A stretch of DNA of 64,000 nucleotides from the NCBI GenBank assembly GCA_014529385.2, contig CM043961.1:15022478-15086477 (forward strand), given 5' to 3'. The position numbers were made by a program, and so were the translations under genes. This DNA comes from Adiantum capillus-veneris. Lineage: Eukaryota; Streptophyta; Polypodiopsida; Polypodiales; Pteridaceae. Positions 44,253 to 55,243 of the stretch are shown here, piece by piece. Within the stretch, counting starts at the first letter, position 1; every line of letters begins with the position of its first letter. The notes beneath the pieces are model-generated. The model was not told the DNA's origin. It ran no database searches and was given only the letters and a program-made list of their open reading frames with translations.

Positions 44253-44255
<3 letters not shown>

Positions 44256-44325
<70 letters not shown>
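44256..44325. repeat. (CT)n microsatellite in the TNP2 leader, copy I
   Basis: 70 bp of CT (plus strand), 65 bp upstream of the TNP2 ATG at 44,190. It is present at exactly the same spacing in copy III, but shorter. Confidence 0.95.
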
Positions 44326-44329
<4 letters not shown>

Positions 44330-44763
44330 TCCCTCACATTCTCTAGTCATGTCCAATCCCCGCACACCTCGGTCTAGAGGTGCACGGAGATCAGACCCAC
44401 CGGGTTATAATCTCGTCTTTATTGGTCAATACCTATATTTGTGGGTACAAGAAATCTACAGACCCACGTCTACATGATACTGCATGTAGTGGACAAAACC
44501 CCTTTGCCTCTTCTCTAGCTGTAGCACTTCACAGCATCTTAACATCTTTTCACAGTAGATCTTTTCACTGTTCGTCTAACTCTAAACCCTAAACCGTAAG
44601 TAATTCTTGCGTGGACTCGATCTAACGTAAATAAGCGTAAATCTAAATAAACGTAAATCTAACTAAAAATAAACCTAAATCTAATTTAACGTAAGTCTAC
44701 ATCTAACTTAATCTTTAACGTCTTTTGGGATAGTTTCCTACGACGTTAAAACTCTCTTCTTCT

Positions 44764-44794
<31 letters not shown>

Positions 44795-45898
44795 ACCTAA
44801 ATAAACCTAAGTCTAATCTAATATAACATAAATTTAAATCTAACGTAAATTATGTTATATTAAAAACAAAGAACTAAACTAACAGGGATTATAAGAACCT
44901 TAAAACTGATTTAACACATAATTTTTCACATAACTCGGCAAGAGTTGGCATTCTCATCACTAAAGATGTGAGAGTTAACTTCCGGCGGTGACGCTGCCTC
45001 ATCTCCATCCACATCTGACGACAGCAATTGGCCCTTTGGACCGTTCTTGCTCTTGTTACTAACTTTGAAGTTGCTGTTGAATGACTAGAGGTTGTCTAGA
45101 TGGTCATTGTCGGAGATGTAGTGACTCTTGCCGCCCTGAAGATCCACCTTCTTCCCTATCTTCTGAAGACATTTCACCAGTACTTTTGGATTGACGGAGC
45201 CCACCATGAGTGAAGGCAACAATACCCTATATTCCATTGAGGGCTTTCTTCACCCGCTTCATGCAGGCATCGCAGTCTATGGAGACCTAAATCTAATCTA
45301 ATATAACGTAAATCTAAATCTAGCGTACATAAACGTAAATCTAACTAAAAATAAACCTAAGTCTAATCTAATTTAACTTAAATAAACCTAAATCTAATTT
45401 AACGTAAGTCTATATCTAACCTAATCTTTAACGTCTTTTAGGATAGTTTCCTACGACGTTATAACTATCTTCTTCTTGTGTGTGTGCGCTTGTGTTGATG
45501 TGTGTGCCAATAAAAAGAGATAAATGGTATAACCTTTCTATCACCCATGCCAAGTATGATAGATTGGTTATGCCATTTCCCTCTTGAATAATAGGTCTTG
45601 AGTTCAACTCCTCGTCGGCTAGATCTTTAGGTCTTTTAATTTTAATTAGTTTCTGACGACGTTAAATTAGTTTCTCTCTCTTTCTCTCTCAATGTGTGTG
45701 CGTTTTTTTGTTTATGCATGTTTTCTCTCTCTTTTCCTCTCTCAATGTGTGCGTTTTTTGTTTATGCATGTTCTCTCTCTTTTCCTCTCTCAATGTGTGC
45801 GTTTTTTGTTTATGCATTCTCTCTCTCTCTCTTTTCCTCTCTCAATGTGTGTGTGTATTCTTTATTTATGTATGTGTGTGTGCGTTTTTGTTTATGTT

Positions 45899-45942
<44 letters not shown>

Positions 45943-46062
45943 AACACTATGTGTGTGTGTGTGTGTGTGAGAGAGAGAGCGAGAGAGAGAGGACGAGAGA
46001 AAGAGGGGAAGGGAACATGAGAGTGAGGAGAGGGAAGGAGCATACCTGGCTCTCCTTCCTCT

Positions 46063-46106
<44 letters not shown>

Positions 46107-46186
46107 AAGAAAGAGAGAGAGAGAGAGAGAGAGAGGGAGAGCGTTACCTGCTCCTTGCTTGAGGGCGCCGAAAAACTCAGATCTGG
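44326..46186 (-). promoter_or_regulatory. CACTA 5' region, copy I: leader, telomere-like arrays, minisatellite and microsatellites
   Basis: Non-coding upstream region of TNP2, shared with 52,687-54,560. It contains a telo-box-like CTAAACCCTAAACC (about 44,582) and arrays of degenerate TAAACCTAAATCTAA words (44,620-44,710, 44,790-44,850, 45,290-45,430). A TG run lies at 44,765-44,788. A minisatellite of about 49 bp (CTCTCAATGTGTGCG..TTTATGCATG) has about five units at 45,670-45,905. CT, TG and GA runs lie at 45,905-46,135. Open frames here (for example 45,696-46,604) read through repeats and are artefacts except for the TNP2 end after 46,187. It breaks off at CTCAGATCT without a 5' terminal repeat. 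Confidence 0.75.
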
Positions 46187-47409
46187 AGAGTGGCTAGACG
46201 GATTTGATAAAGCCCGGGACACAGTATGGCGAACCATAGATGATGAGCGCATATCTAGGATTTTCATGTGCAATCTCGGTATTGAGAAGAAGATGACGGA
46301 AGATCTAGAGGCTAAAATCAACCGATTTTGCATGCTTCACAATCCAGTGATGCAAAAGTGGATTTCACAATATGAGGATGCAAAGCAAGAGCGACAAAGG
46401 GCACGAATCGAGTGGAGAAGGGGAAGACGACCACCAATGCACTATCCGATGGTTCTGGAGAGCCTACCAACATTCATGAGCTTAAGATGGTTGCACAACC
46501 AATTGAAAAGCGCACAACAATGCGGTGACGAAGTGACTGAGGAAGAGTGGGAGTACTCTCGGGGTTGCGCGACCAAGGTAAGTTTGCAATGTACGACTAG
46601 CTAGTGACTTTATTTCTAAACGTTTGAACGGCCACTCATAATCTTTGTTCGTTGTAGTATAAGTCATACACAGCAGCATGGTGTAAAGGTCGACATTTTA
46701 GGTGGAACGGATCGACAAAAAGCGTTTTACTCAAGATTGTGGAATCATGGCAAAATTTGAACAGTCTAGTCGACGACGTTCCTCTGATGCAGATCCTGTG
46801 GTGGCGGAACTCACTTACTTCGGCACGCTACAAGATATTTTGAGGATCGATTACAGAGGATTTTTTGTCGACTTGTTCGACGTGCAATGGTTCAAGATAA
46901 TCATGGAGGGTCGCAGTGCTATTGTGCGTAGAGGAGAGTCTGGTTTTCTTGAGGTGGATTCTACTAAGAAATGGACTGACCTAAGAGACACTTTCGTACT
47001 ACCCGAGCATTGTGAACAAGTAAGTATGTAAATAGTTAACATCCGCCTTTTACAAGTTATGTACTTGAAAGCTCTCATGTAAGTTATGTGGCTCTGGCAG
47101 GTAATATTTCATCCTACAAAGTCTACATCAAACTGGTGGTACGTCATAGAGGTAGCCCCTCGTAGTGCAAGGACATATGAAGGCTACCATGTGCCAATTA
47201 CAACGGCATCAATGGAGGAGATCAAAGAAGATGCTCAATCAGAAGCCGCTGCGGTGGTGCCAGACGAGCATCAAGATGCTACTACTCTATATGGGGTGCA
47301 TGCAGAGGAGCTACAAAATGAAACAGAGGATATGTGTTTAAACGGAGAGCTCTATATAGATATAGGAAGTTATGCTGAGTTATGCAAGGATGAGAGCAAG
47401 ATCTCTTAA
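46187..47409 (+). pseudogene. TNP2 transposase C-terminal exons, CACTA copy II (5'-truncated)
   Basis: Starts in mid-exon at GEWLDGFDKARDTVWRTID and continues to WEYSRGCATK with a splice donor (GTAAGT, about 46,577). An intron ends at ATTTTAG (46,702). The next exon (to about 47,020) has VAELTYFGTLQDILRIDYRG and DVQWFKIIM uninterrupted. The last exon (47,100-47,409) has VIFHPTKSTSNWWYVIEVA. This is the undisturbed version of DUF4216 and shows the empty target of the gypsy insertion found in copy I. The first two thirds of TNP2 are absent. Confidence 0.85.
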
Positions 47410-47681
47410 AGCCACAAATATTGTATTTGAACAATTTTGCTCCGTGTTGTAAAAGCTCTGGCTCTCTAAGTACCTTCCATGGTGTATAACGCTCTTTTCT
47501 ACTCGCGCTCACATCTTTTGATTGAAAATTCTGAGTTTTCGACTTGCCTCTTCTATCACTCAATTCATTGCGTCATTGTATTTATATACGTCATTACGTC
47601 ATTGTATTTAATGGTCTTTGCGTCATTGTCTACTCTATTCATTCAATATTAAGTTTAAATATTCGTGTGTTTAATGCAGGT

Positions 47682-48990
47682 ATGGATGATGAGGAGTTTC
47701 TTTCTTCTTTGTCACCGCAGCAAAGACAGTGGTACGTGGAGCGTCATCGCTCTGGCGCATCATCGCGCGTTCCTACTCCATCCGCATCTCCCTCTCTTTC
47801 GGAGCATTCGGCGCACTCCGAAGCTTCGGCGTCGACGAGACGATCTTCACACTCGTCTAGACACCAGCGCTCTAGTGGTGGCGGTGGCGGTTGTTGTGGG
47901 GATTCTGCCGCCGATGCCTCCACACCGCGTCGTGTTCGACGAGGCTCTTTACCCTCCCCTTCTTTGCCCGCCCCCACACCAGCCACAGCATCGCCATCTA
48001 CGCCAGGTTTTGCGTGGCTGACTGTTCCTAGCAGCTACACACCTCTACCTACTCCGCCAGGAGCCACCCCACTCGACACTCCTCGCTTCGGGGCCCAGAC
48101 GTCGGTGGAGACACCTGATGTCCGTACCCCCATCGACACGCCGCTAGAGACCCCTGCGGGGACACCCAGGTTCACGCGTCACCGGCTAGAGGGCTTGCCT
48201 TACTCCGTGGAGTTCAGCGGCGGCATCATCATGGATGATGACGGCAAGAAGGTGATCTCACGCATGCATGGTCTTTGCTCTCAGCTGTTTAGACACTACA
48301 TACTAAACAAATGGAGTGAAGTACCAAGTGATTTAAAAAACAGAGTCATCAGCATACTTCATGATGAGTTTCCCGTTCCAACACGGGATCAGCGCTTCAA
48401 TGAAGACCTGATGAAGATTCGAATGTGCGAATACTCCAAACACAAGCGTTTTGAAGTACAAAAAGCAATCAAGCATGGGTGGAACAGGCCAGATTGGTTG
48501 GCCAAAGAATATTGGAAGAATGCCAAGAAAGCAGCGCGCGAGAATCCCGACAAGTGGAAGCAACAAAAGGATGCAGCCAGAGCGCAAGTAGAGGCAGGGA
48601 GCTCGCACCACTTGGGGAGCGGTGGATGGGCATCATTTGAGGCCGATTTTGTAAGTGTTTTCGCATTGCTCTTTATGTTCGATAGTTTAGGGTTTATGAG
48701 TTTTCTAATTCTAACATAATGAAATCTTTGTATGTTTTGACAGTGGTCGATGACAGGACGTGATCCCACACCGTACGAGCGCGAGGACGCAGGCAGGAAG
48801 GGCTTAAACACCCTGATGGACATTCTCAGTTCTCACGGCGGCATGGTTAGTATTAGGGTTTACTCTTTTCTATTTTTTGTATTGTTTTATAAATGTCGTT
48901 ATATGTTTATACTTACTGAAAGCTGTCTTATTGTCTTTTTTCGCAGAATCCGACAGATACGCCGCTTGGACGCGATGAGACGTCTGACTA
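47682..48990 (+). CDS. TNPA-like / Transposase_24 protein, copy II
   Basis: Exon 1 runs from ATG 47,682 to the donor GTAAGT at about 48,651. Exon 2 is about 48,745-48,845 (WSMTGRDPTPYEREDAG). Exon 3 is about 48,946-48,990 (PTDTPLGRDETSD then stop), each with GT/AG borders visible. The Pro/Thr-rich N-terminal half and the NKWSEVPSDLKNRVISIL and WKQQKDAARAQVEAGSS half are as in copy I, with about 20 residue differences. No stop interrupts it. In En/Spm the partner protein binds the subterminal repeats, which lie just downstream here (49,340-49,594). It probably retains coding capacity. Confidence 0.78.
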
Positions 48991-49339
48991 GACGACGTCA
49001 GTTTAGCCGTAGCTAGATAGCATTAGTTTAGGGTTTCTCATAGCTTATGTATCATGAGACGGATTTTATACGTCTTTTTGAACCATGTATATTATTACAT
49101 TTGTCACCGCAGTTCATTTTGCCAATCAATTCTTTATGCCTATGATGTTGTACAATTGTCATTATTACATTTGCCAATCAATTCATTTTGCCTATGATGT
49201 ATACAATTGTCAATTTTACGCTTGTCAATTTTGCAAACAATGCGTCTTGTGGGTGACTATTTTGGGTCTATTATCTACCCTTGCACTTTTTTTAAAAAGT
49301 GAATCAAGTACAATATGGTTGATGGGTGGCAGGACATTC

Positions 49340-49594
49340 AATGCCCTCTCACCAAAAAAAAAATCTCTCGGGCGTCGCTATAACCGTCGCTATTTATGGC
49401 TCTGGAGCGTCGCTATAGACTTCTGTGTAAACGTCGCTATGACCGTCGCTATGAGCGTCCCTATGAGCGTCTCTATATAGCGACGCTTATAGCGACGCTC
49501 TCGTAGCGACAGTTTTAGCGACGCCGAGGGTTATAAAAACACAGTGTATTTCCGTCGCTAACAGCGTCACAAGAGCACACAACCTCTTGTAGTG
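49340..49594 (+). repeat. CACTA 3' terminal and subterminal repeat region (copy II)
   Basis: An array of CGTCGCTAT-type motifs ends in AACCTCTTGTAGTG at 49,594. Its reverse complement is nearly identical to 26,437-26,700. It directly abuts the TNP2 intron of copy III with no visible target duplication partner. Confidence 0.88.
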
Positions 49595-52562
49595 AACAAA
49601 GATTATGAGTAGCCGTTCAAACGTTTAGAAATAAAGTCACTAGCTAGTCGTACATTGCAAACTTACCTTGGTCGCGCAACCCCGAGAGTACTCCCACTCT
49701 TCCTCAGTCACTTCGTCACCGCATTTTTGTGCACTTTTCAATTGGTTGTGCAACCATCTTAAGCTCATGAATGTTGGTAGGCTCTCCAGACCCGTCAAAT
49801 AGTGCATCGGTGGTCGTCTTCCCCGTCTCCACTCGATTCGTGCCCTTTGTCGCTCTTGCTTTGCATCCTCATATTGTGAAATCCACTTTTGCATCACTGG
49901 ATTGTGAAGCATGCAAAATCGGTAGATTTTAGCCTCTAGATCTTCCGTTATCTTCTTCTCAACACCGAGATTGCACATGACAATCCCAGATATACGCTCA
50001 TCATCTATGGTTCGCCATAGCGTGGCCCGGGCTTTATCAAATCCGTCTAGCCGCTCTCCAATGTACACTAGGGACTCTGATACCAACCAACCTTCTGCCA
50101 TGCTACCCTCCGGACGTGCCTTTTGACGCACATATCCCTTAAGCGTTTTCATGAAACGTTCTAAGAAGAACATCCATCTGGAATGAACTGTGCCAGCTAT
50201 TTCTACCTCATCAACTATGTGAACAAGAAGATGCACCTGAATGGTTAGCATGGTAGTAGGAAAATGTTTCTCAAACATGCACACAAGCTCCGCAGCATTT
50301 AGTTTGGCGAATGGTATGGAGTCTACGTTGATCTCCTTTTGTGAGATCCATTGCACCAGCTTTGCAAGTTTGTAGATTGTGTTACGGATGTCGAGAGACA
50401 AACATCCCTCAATGGTAACCGGTAAAATAAACTGTAAAGTATGCGCAGCAATGATATTAAAGTCCACATTTTATGCAATGATATTGAAGTCCACTATGAA
50501 CGTACCTGACACATTTTATGCCAATCGTGTGACTTCAAACTGGTAAGCTTTCCTTCTTTAGTAAAACACGTTCGGAGCGAGTGCATTACGCCAGTGGGGG
50601 TCCGCAAAGATCGAATGGTCTCTTTTACTTTGCGTTCTTGGGCTCCTGTGAAAATCCATGGTGCTTTAGGGAGTTTTATCGATCCATCAGACGCTGTTTA
50701 CGGCCAATATTGCTCCATACGATCCACATTTCTAAGGTCAACTCTGGCTCCCAAAGTATCTTTCTTGCCGGTCAGATGGTCCCATAGTAGATTACCCACA
50801 TTCTTGAATATGTGCATTGGATCGAGCAAGTGATTGATCATGAGTCGGGGCCAGTATGGTAACTCGTACCATAGAGATAGTCTCTTCATCCCTGGAGGCA
50901 ATCCGTCATCGCACATCTCCTTCTGCTCTAACCATGCTTGTGCAGACATCCTTGGTGGCTCTCTTCCCAAAAAGCCGTCGCGTAACACATGATTCTCTAG
51001 AAGATACGCTTGATGACCTTTGTAGATTTGCTTCTTCAATGAGGGCGCCCTACGTGCATTCAGTCTAGGTCCACATGTGACACATGCTCTGTATCCGCTT
51101 GTTTGAAGCCCTGCATGTATACACATGATAATAGATCAACTATGGGAAAAAACAAGATTTACAGTGTCTGAGTGAGGAGTGTCAATAGATCACCTGAGCA
51201 TTTTGTTAGCCCGGGATAGTCATGCATGGTCCACATTAGAATGCCTCTGATCAAAGCATTCCGTCGTCCTGTGTGTCGGCTCATATCCACCACCTCTATG
51301 CCAATCCACAATTGTTGTAGCTCTTCCAATAGTGGACGAAGATACACATCCATATTCTCCACTTTATATCGCCCTGGCACAATCAAGCTTAGCCATAGGT
51401 GCCCCTTCTTCGTAGTCAACCACGGGGGAATGTTGTAGTTGACGATGACAACGGGCCATACACTGTAAGATGTTGATCTTTGACCAAATGGATTTACGCC
51501 ATCCATAGCAAGGCCTAAGCACAAATTTCGAGCTTCCCTGGAAAAATCCGACCATGTTCCATCTATATGTTTCCAGGCTACGCAATCAGCAGGAACTCGT
51601 AGCACACCATCCGAAGATTTATTCTCCTCATGCCATGATGCTAGGGCGGCCATGGACTTACATTCGAAGAAATGCTTGATACGAGGAAGCAGAGGAAAAT
51701 GTCGCAAAACCTTTTGTGGAATTTTTGTCCCGTGGAGATCTACTCGATATCTTTCGGAATCACATTTCAGACACTTCCCCATGTCTATGTATTCCCCTCT
51801 GAAAAGAATGCAGTCATTAGGACAAGCGTGGATAGAATTGTAATCCATCCCCAAGTTTCGCAAAAACTTTCTTGCTTCATCTCGGGAATCTGGCATCACA
51901 TTGTCAGCTGGTAGTATGTGCTCTTTAAGCAATCTACACAACATAAAAATACGATACAGTCGTGTAAAAATCTATCAGATCATTATACATTTAGAGTTTT
52001 ATTAAAGTAAACTAATTGTAATAGATCACCTGAAAAGCGCTATGACGCTAGTGTCACTCCATCCAAACTTTGCCTGCATGTTGAGAAGAACCAGGAGTGC
52101 TTTCAATCTAGACATACGTGCTCCATCATACAATGGCGTATCGGCTTCACTTTTCATATCATCATAGATAAGCCTTTCTGAATCCATGATCGTCTCGATC
52201 ATTTCATCAATCTCGGGCTCAAACATTGCCTCGTTGGGAATGTGCTCTGCATGATCATCCCTCGAGCTGTAAGAGGCTACATCTTGTGGCCTCACATATG
52301 CAGCTTGACCAAAGCGCGTGCGAACACGTCTATTGGGTTGCAGGATTGCTGCTTGTTGGCCAGTGTCACAGTCCGACGAGTTATAATTGGCAACAACTCG
52401 ATCTATAATAGATGGATCGAACTCTCCAAATTCGCGAACGTGCTGCAAAGAAACACGTCTTGTCCGTCGCACAGCATGCTTGCATTGATTACAAGGACAT
52501 AAGACCCTCATTGAGAGATAGGTGTTTCGGTTGGACAATCCCACATCCTCGTCACTACTCAT
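49595..52562 (-). CDS. TNP2 transposase (Transposase_21 family), CACTA copy III, 3'-truncated
   Basis: The best preserved TNP2. Exon 1 is 52,562-52,026 (LCPCNQCKHAV). Exon 2 begins near 51,944 and runs to 51,159 (SRDEARKFLRNLGMDY, open where copy I has a stop). Exon 3 is 51,126 to about 50,699 (ELPYWPRLMINHLLDPMHI), followed by a clear small intron (donor GTAAAC, acceptor TTTTCACAG). Further exons lead to DUF4218 (50,467 onward), which is joined without a stop to the exon ending ATKVSLQ (49,640). It is cut at 49,595 inside the next intron by the terminus of copy II, so DUF4216 and the TNPA-like gene are missing. It could make a shortened transposase with an intact Transposase_21 core. Confidence 0.85.
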
Positions 52563-52624
52563 AATGAGGATAAAAATCTTATAACTTGGACAACAAATTT
52601 AATATTCTATTGGCATTCTTTGTC

Positions 52625-52627
<3 letters not shown>

Positions 52628-52686
<59 letters not shown>
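52628..52686. repeat. (CT)n microsatellite in the TNP2 leader, copy III
   Basis: 59 bp of CT, 65 bp upstream of the ATG at 52,562. Same position as in copy I. Confidence 0.95.
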
Positions 52687-52687
<1 letters not shown>

Positions 52688-53107
52688 GTCATCATGTCCA
52701 ATCCCCGCACACCTCGGTCTAGAGGTGCACGGAGATCAGAATCGCCGGGTTATAATCTCGTCTTTATTGGTCAATACCTATATTTGTGGGTACAAGAAAT
52801 CTACAGACCCACGTCTACATGATACTGCATGTAGTGGACAAAACCCCTTTGCCTCTTCTCTAGCTGTAGCACTTCACAGCATCTTAACATCTTTTCACAG
52901 TAGATCTTTTCACTGTTCGTCTAACTCTAAACCCTAAACCGTAAGTTATTCTTGCGTGGACTCGATCTAACGTAAATAAGCGTAAATCTAAATAAACGTA
53001 AATCTAACTAAAAATAAACCTAAATCTAATTTAACGTAAGTCTACATCTAACCTAATCTTTAACGTCTTTTGGGATAGTTTCCTACGACGTTAAAACTCT
53101 CTTCTTC

Positions 53108-53171
<64 letters not shown>

Positions 53172-54274
53172 ACCTAAATAAACCTAAGTCTAATCTAATA
53201 TAACATAAATTTTAAATCTAACGTAAATTATGTTATATTAAAAACAAAGAACTAAACTAACAGGGATTATAAGAACCTTAAAACTGATTTAACACATAAT
53301 TTTTCACATAACTCGGCAAGAGTTGGCATTCTCATCACTAAAGATGTGAGAGTTAACTTCCGGCGGTGACGCTGCCTCATCTCCATCCACATCTGACGAC
53401 AGCAATTGGCTCTTTGGACCGTTCTTGCTCTTGTTACTAACTTTGAAGTTGCTGTTGAATGACTAGAGGTTGTCTAGATGGTCATTGTCGGAGATGTAGT
53501 GACTCTTGCCGCCCTGAAGATCCACCTTCTTCCCTATCTTCTGAAGACATTTCACCAGTACTTTTGGATCGACGGAGCCCACCATGAGTGAAGGCAGCAA
53601 TACCCTATATTTCATTGAGGGCTTTCTTCACCCGCTTCATGCAGGCATCGCAGTCTATGGAGACCTAAATCTAATCTAATATAATGTAAATCTAAATCTA
53701 GCGTAAATAAACGTAAATCTAACTAAAAATAAACCTAAATCTAATCTAATTTAACTTAAATAAACCTAAATCTAATTTAACGTAAGTCTACATCTAACCT
53801 AATCTTTAACGTCTTTTAGGATAGTTTCCTACGACGTTATAACTCTCTTCTTCTTGTGTGTGTGCGCGTGTGTGGATGTGTGTGCCAATAAAAAGAGATA
53901 AATGGTATAACCTTTCTATCACCCATGCCAAGTATGATAGATTGGTTATGCCATTTCCCTCTTGAATAATAGGTCTTGAATTCAACTCCTCGTCGGCTAG
54001 ATCTTTAGGTCTTTTAATTTTAATTAGTTTCCTACGACGTTAAATTAGTTTCTCTCTCTTTCTCTCTCAATGTGTGTGCGTTTTTTTGTTTATGCATGTT
54101 TTCTCTCTCTTTTCCTCTCTCAATGTGTGCGTTTTTTGTTTATGCATGTTCTCTCTCTCTTTTCCTCTCTAAATGTGTGCGTTTTTTGTTTATGCATACT
54201 CTCTCTCTCTTTTCCTCTCTCAATGTGTGTGCATTCTTTGTTTATGTATGTGTGTGTGCGTTTTTGTTTATGTT

Positions 54275-54324
<50 letters not shown>

Positions 54325-54332
54325 AACACTAT

Positions 54333-54394
<62 letters not shown>

Positions 54395-54737
54395 AAGAGG
54401 GGAAGGGAACATGAGAGTCAGGAGAGGGAAGGAGCATACCTGGCTCTCCTTCCTCTCCTCGTGTGTGTGTGTGTGTGTGTGTATGTGTGTGTGTGGAGAA
54501 GAAAGAGAGAGAGAGAGAGAGGGAGAGCGTTACCTGCTCCTTGCTTGAGGACGCCGAAAAACTCAGATCTGAGATCTGAGTTTTTGGGCGCTCTCTGTTT
54601 TTTTTTTTAGCACAGCCGGCGTCGCTATCAGCGTCGCAAATTTACAAGTAAATTTGCGACGCTCATAGCGATGCCGGGAAAAAAAAAAATTAGCGTCGCT
54701 GTGTGAGCGTCGCTAATATGAATAGCCTCTTGTAGTG
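52687..54737 (-). promoter_or_regulatory. CACTA 5' region with 5' terminus, copy III
   Basis: Same order as in copy I: telo-box-like CTAAACCCTAAACC (about 52,927), TAAACCTAAATCTAA-like arrays, a long TG run (about 53,109-53,168), the 49-bp minisatellite (about 54,050-54,280), then CT, TG and GA runs. Copy III also keeps the palindrome CTCAGATCTGAGATCTGAG (about 54,561) and the 5' end. At that end a few GCGTCGCTAT-type motifs surround a hairpin (AAATTTACAAGTAAATTT flanked by GCGTCG words) before CCTCTTGTAGTG at 54,737. Confidence 0.8.
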
Positions 54738-54740
54738 TTA

Positions 54741-55239
54741 TGAACCTAAAGGACAATAGGGAACTAATAAAACATGCATATATTATTTGTATTGAGCATG
54801 GCTATAGAAACTTTGATGATAGGTTTGCAGAATGGTAAAAATTTAACTTTTTTGTACCTATTTCTTTTGGCAAAACAAAAAATAGTGAGTGAGAAGCAAT
54901 CATATGTTCTGATCACCAACCCATTGAAGTTAACTAGGGAATTTATCTCAAGTCCTACAAAAATCCCTAATCTTATTTTTATGCAACAAAACGTAAGAAA
55001 TGACTGTTTTGATGAAAATGTACTGGTCCATCCATAGTAAATGGACCAACTTTGGAGGCTTGGTGTGACCAAAAGTTGAGAAATTTTACAAGTTTCTTAT
55101 TTTTTCCATGTGTAGTAGGCCTTGAACTATAACCTCATGAAAGGATTTTACAAAATGAGTGGATCTACTATGGTTTTGGAGGTTTTTTTCAAAACCCTGA
55201 AAGGACACTTTTATGTCCTGTTAGGTTACCAACCTAGTG
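54741..55239. other. Right remnant of the CACTAGGTTGGTAA element; no gene
   Basis: AT-rich sequence between the CACTA complex and the right inverted terminus. Two overlapping frames (54,764-55,072) have no counterpart in known families. The end contains GGACACTTTTATGTCCTG and TTACCAACCTAGTG. Confidence 0.6.
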
Positions 55240-55243
55240 TTAA

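Larger units (their letters stand above)
26437..54737 (-). mobile_element. Composite CACTA (En/Spm-type) transposon complex of three rearranged copies
   Basis: The outer ends are CACTACAAGAGG at 26,437 and its reverse complement ending at 54,737, with TTA duplications. A third end of the same type lies inside at 49,594. Copy I (26,437-46,186, minus) has the 3' terminus, TNPA-like and TNP2 genes but lacks the last roughly 170 bp at its 5' terminus. Copy II (46,187-49,594, plus) is the 3' part only. Copy III (49,595-54,737, minus) is the 5' part only, cut within a TNP2 intron. Copy I is further split by a gypsy element at 28,972-41,030. No single copy is complete, but together the copies contain every part of an autonomous element. 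Confidence 0.85.
25602..55239. mobile_element. Terminal-inverted-repeat DNA element (ends CACTAGGTTGGTAA), about 1.33 kb before later insertions
   Basis: The left end reads CACTAGGTTGGTAATGGG and the right end, reversed, CACTAGGTTGGTAACC. Fourteen terminal bases match exactly. Inside each end lies the short palindrome GGACACTTTTATGTCC, in the same plus-strand orientation at both ends. Its own sequence is only 25,602-26,436 and 54,741-55,239 (about 1.33 kb with no recognised gene); everything between is a later CACTA complex. CACT(A) ends suggest the CACTA/Mirage/Chapaev group. TTAA flanks are 4 bp, as in Chapaev or piggyBac, rather than the usual 3 bp of plant CACTA. It is non-autonomous. Confidence 0.72.

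Noticed and set aside
44580..44710. Possible interstitial telomere array
   Set aside because: Only one or two true CCCTAAA words occur; the rest is degenerate TAAACCTAAATCTAA-like sequence belonging to the CACTA leader.
45670..45905. Regular repeat spacing that at first looks like a CRISPR array
   Set aside because: The units are contiguous minisatellite copies with CT and TG runs, without unique spacers, in eukaryotic transposon DNA.
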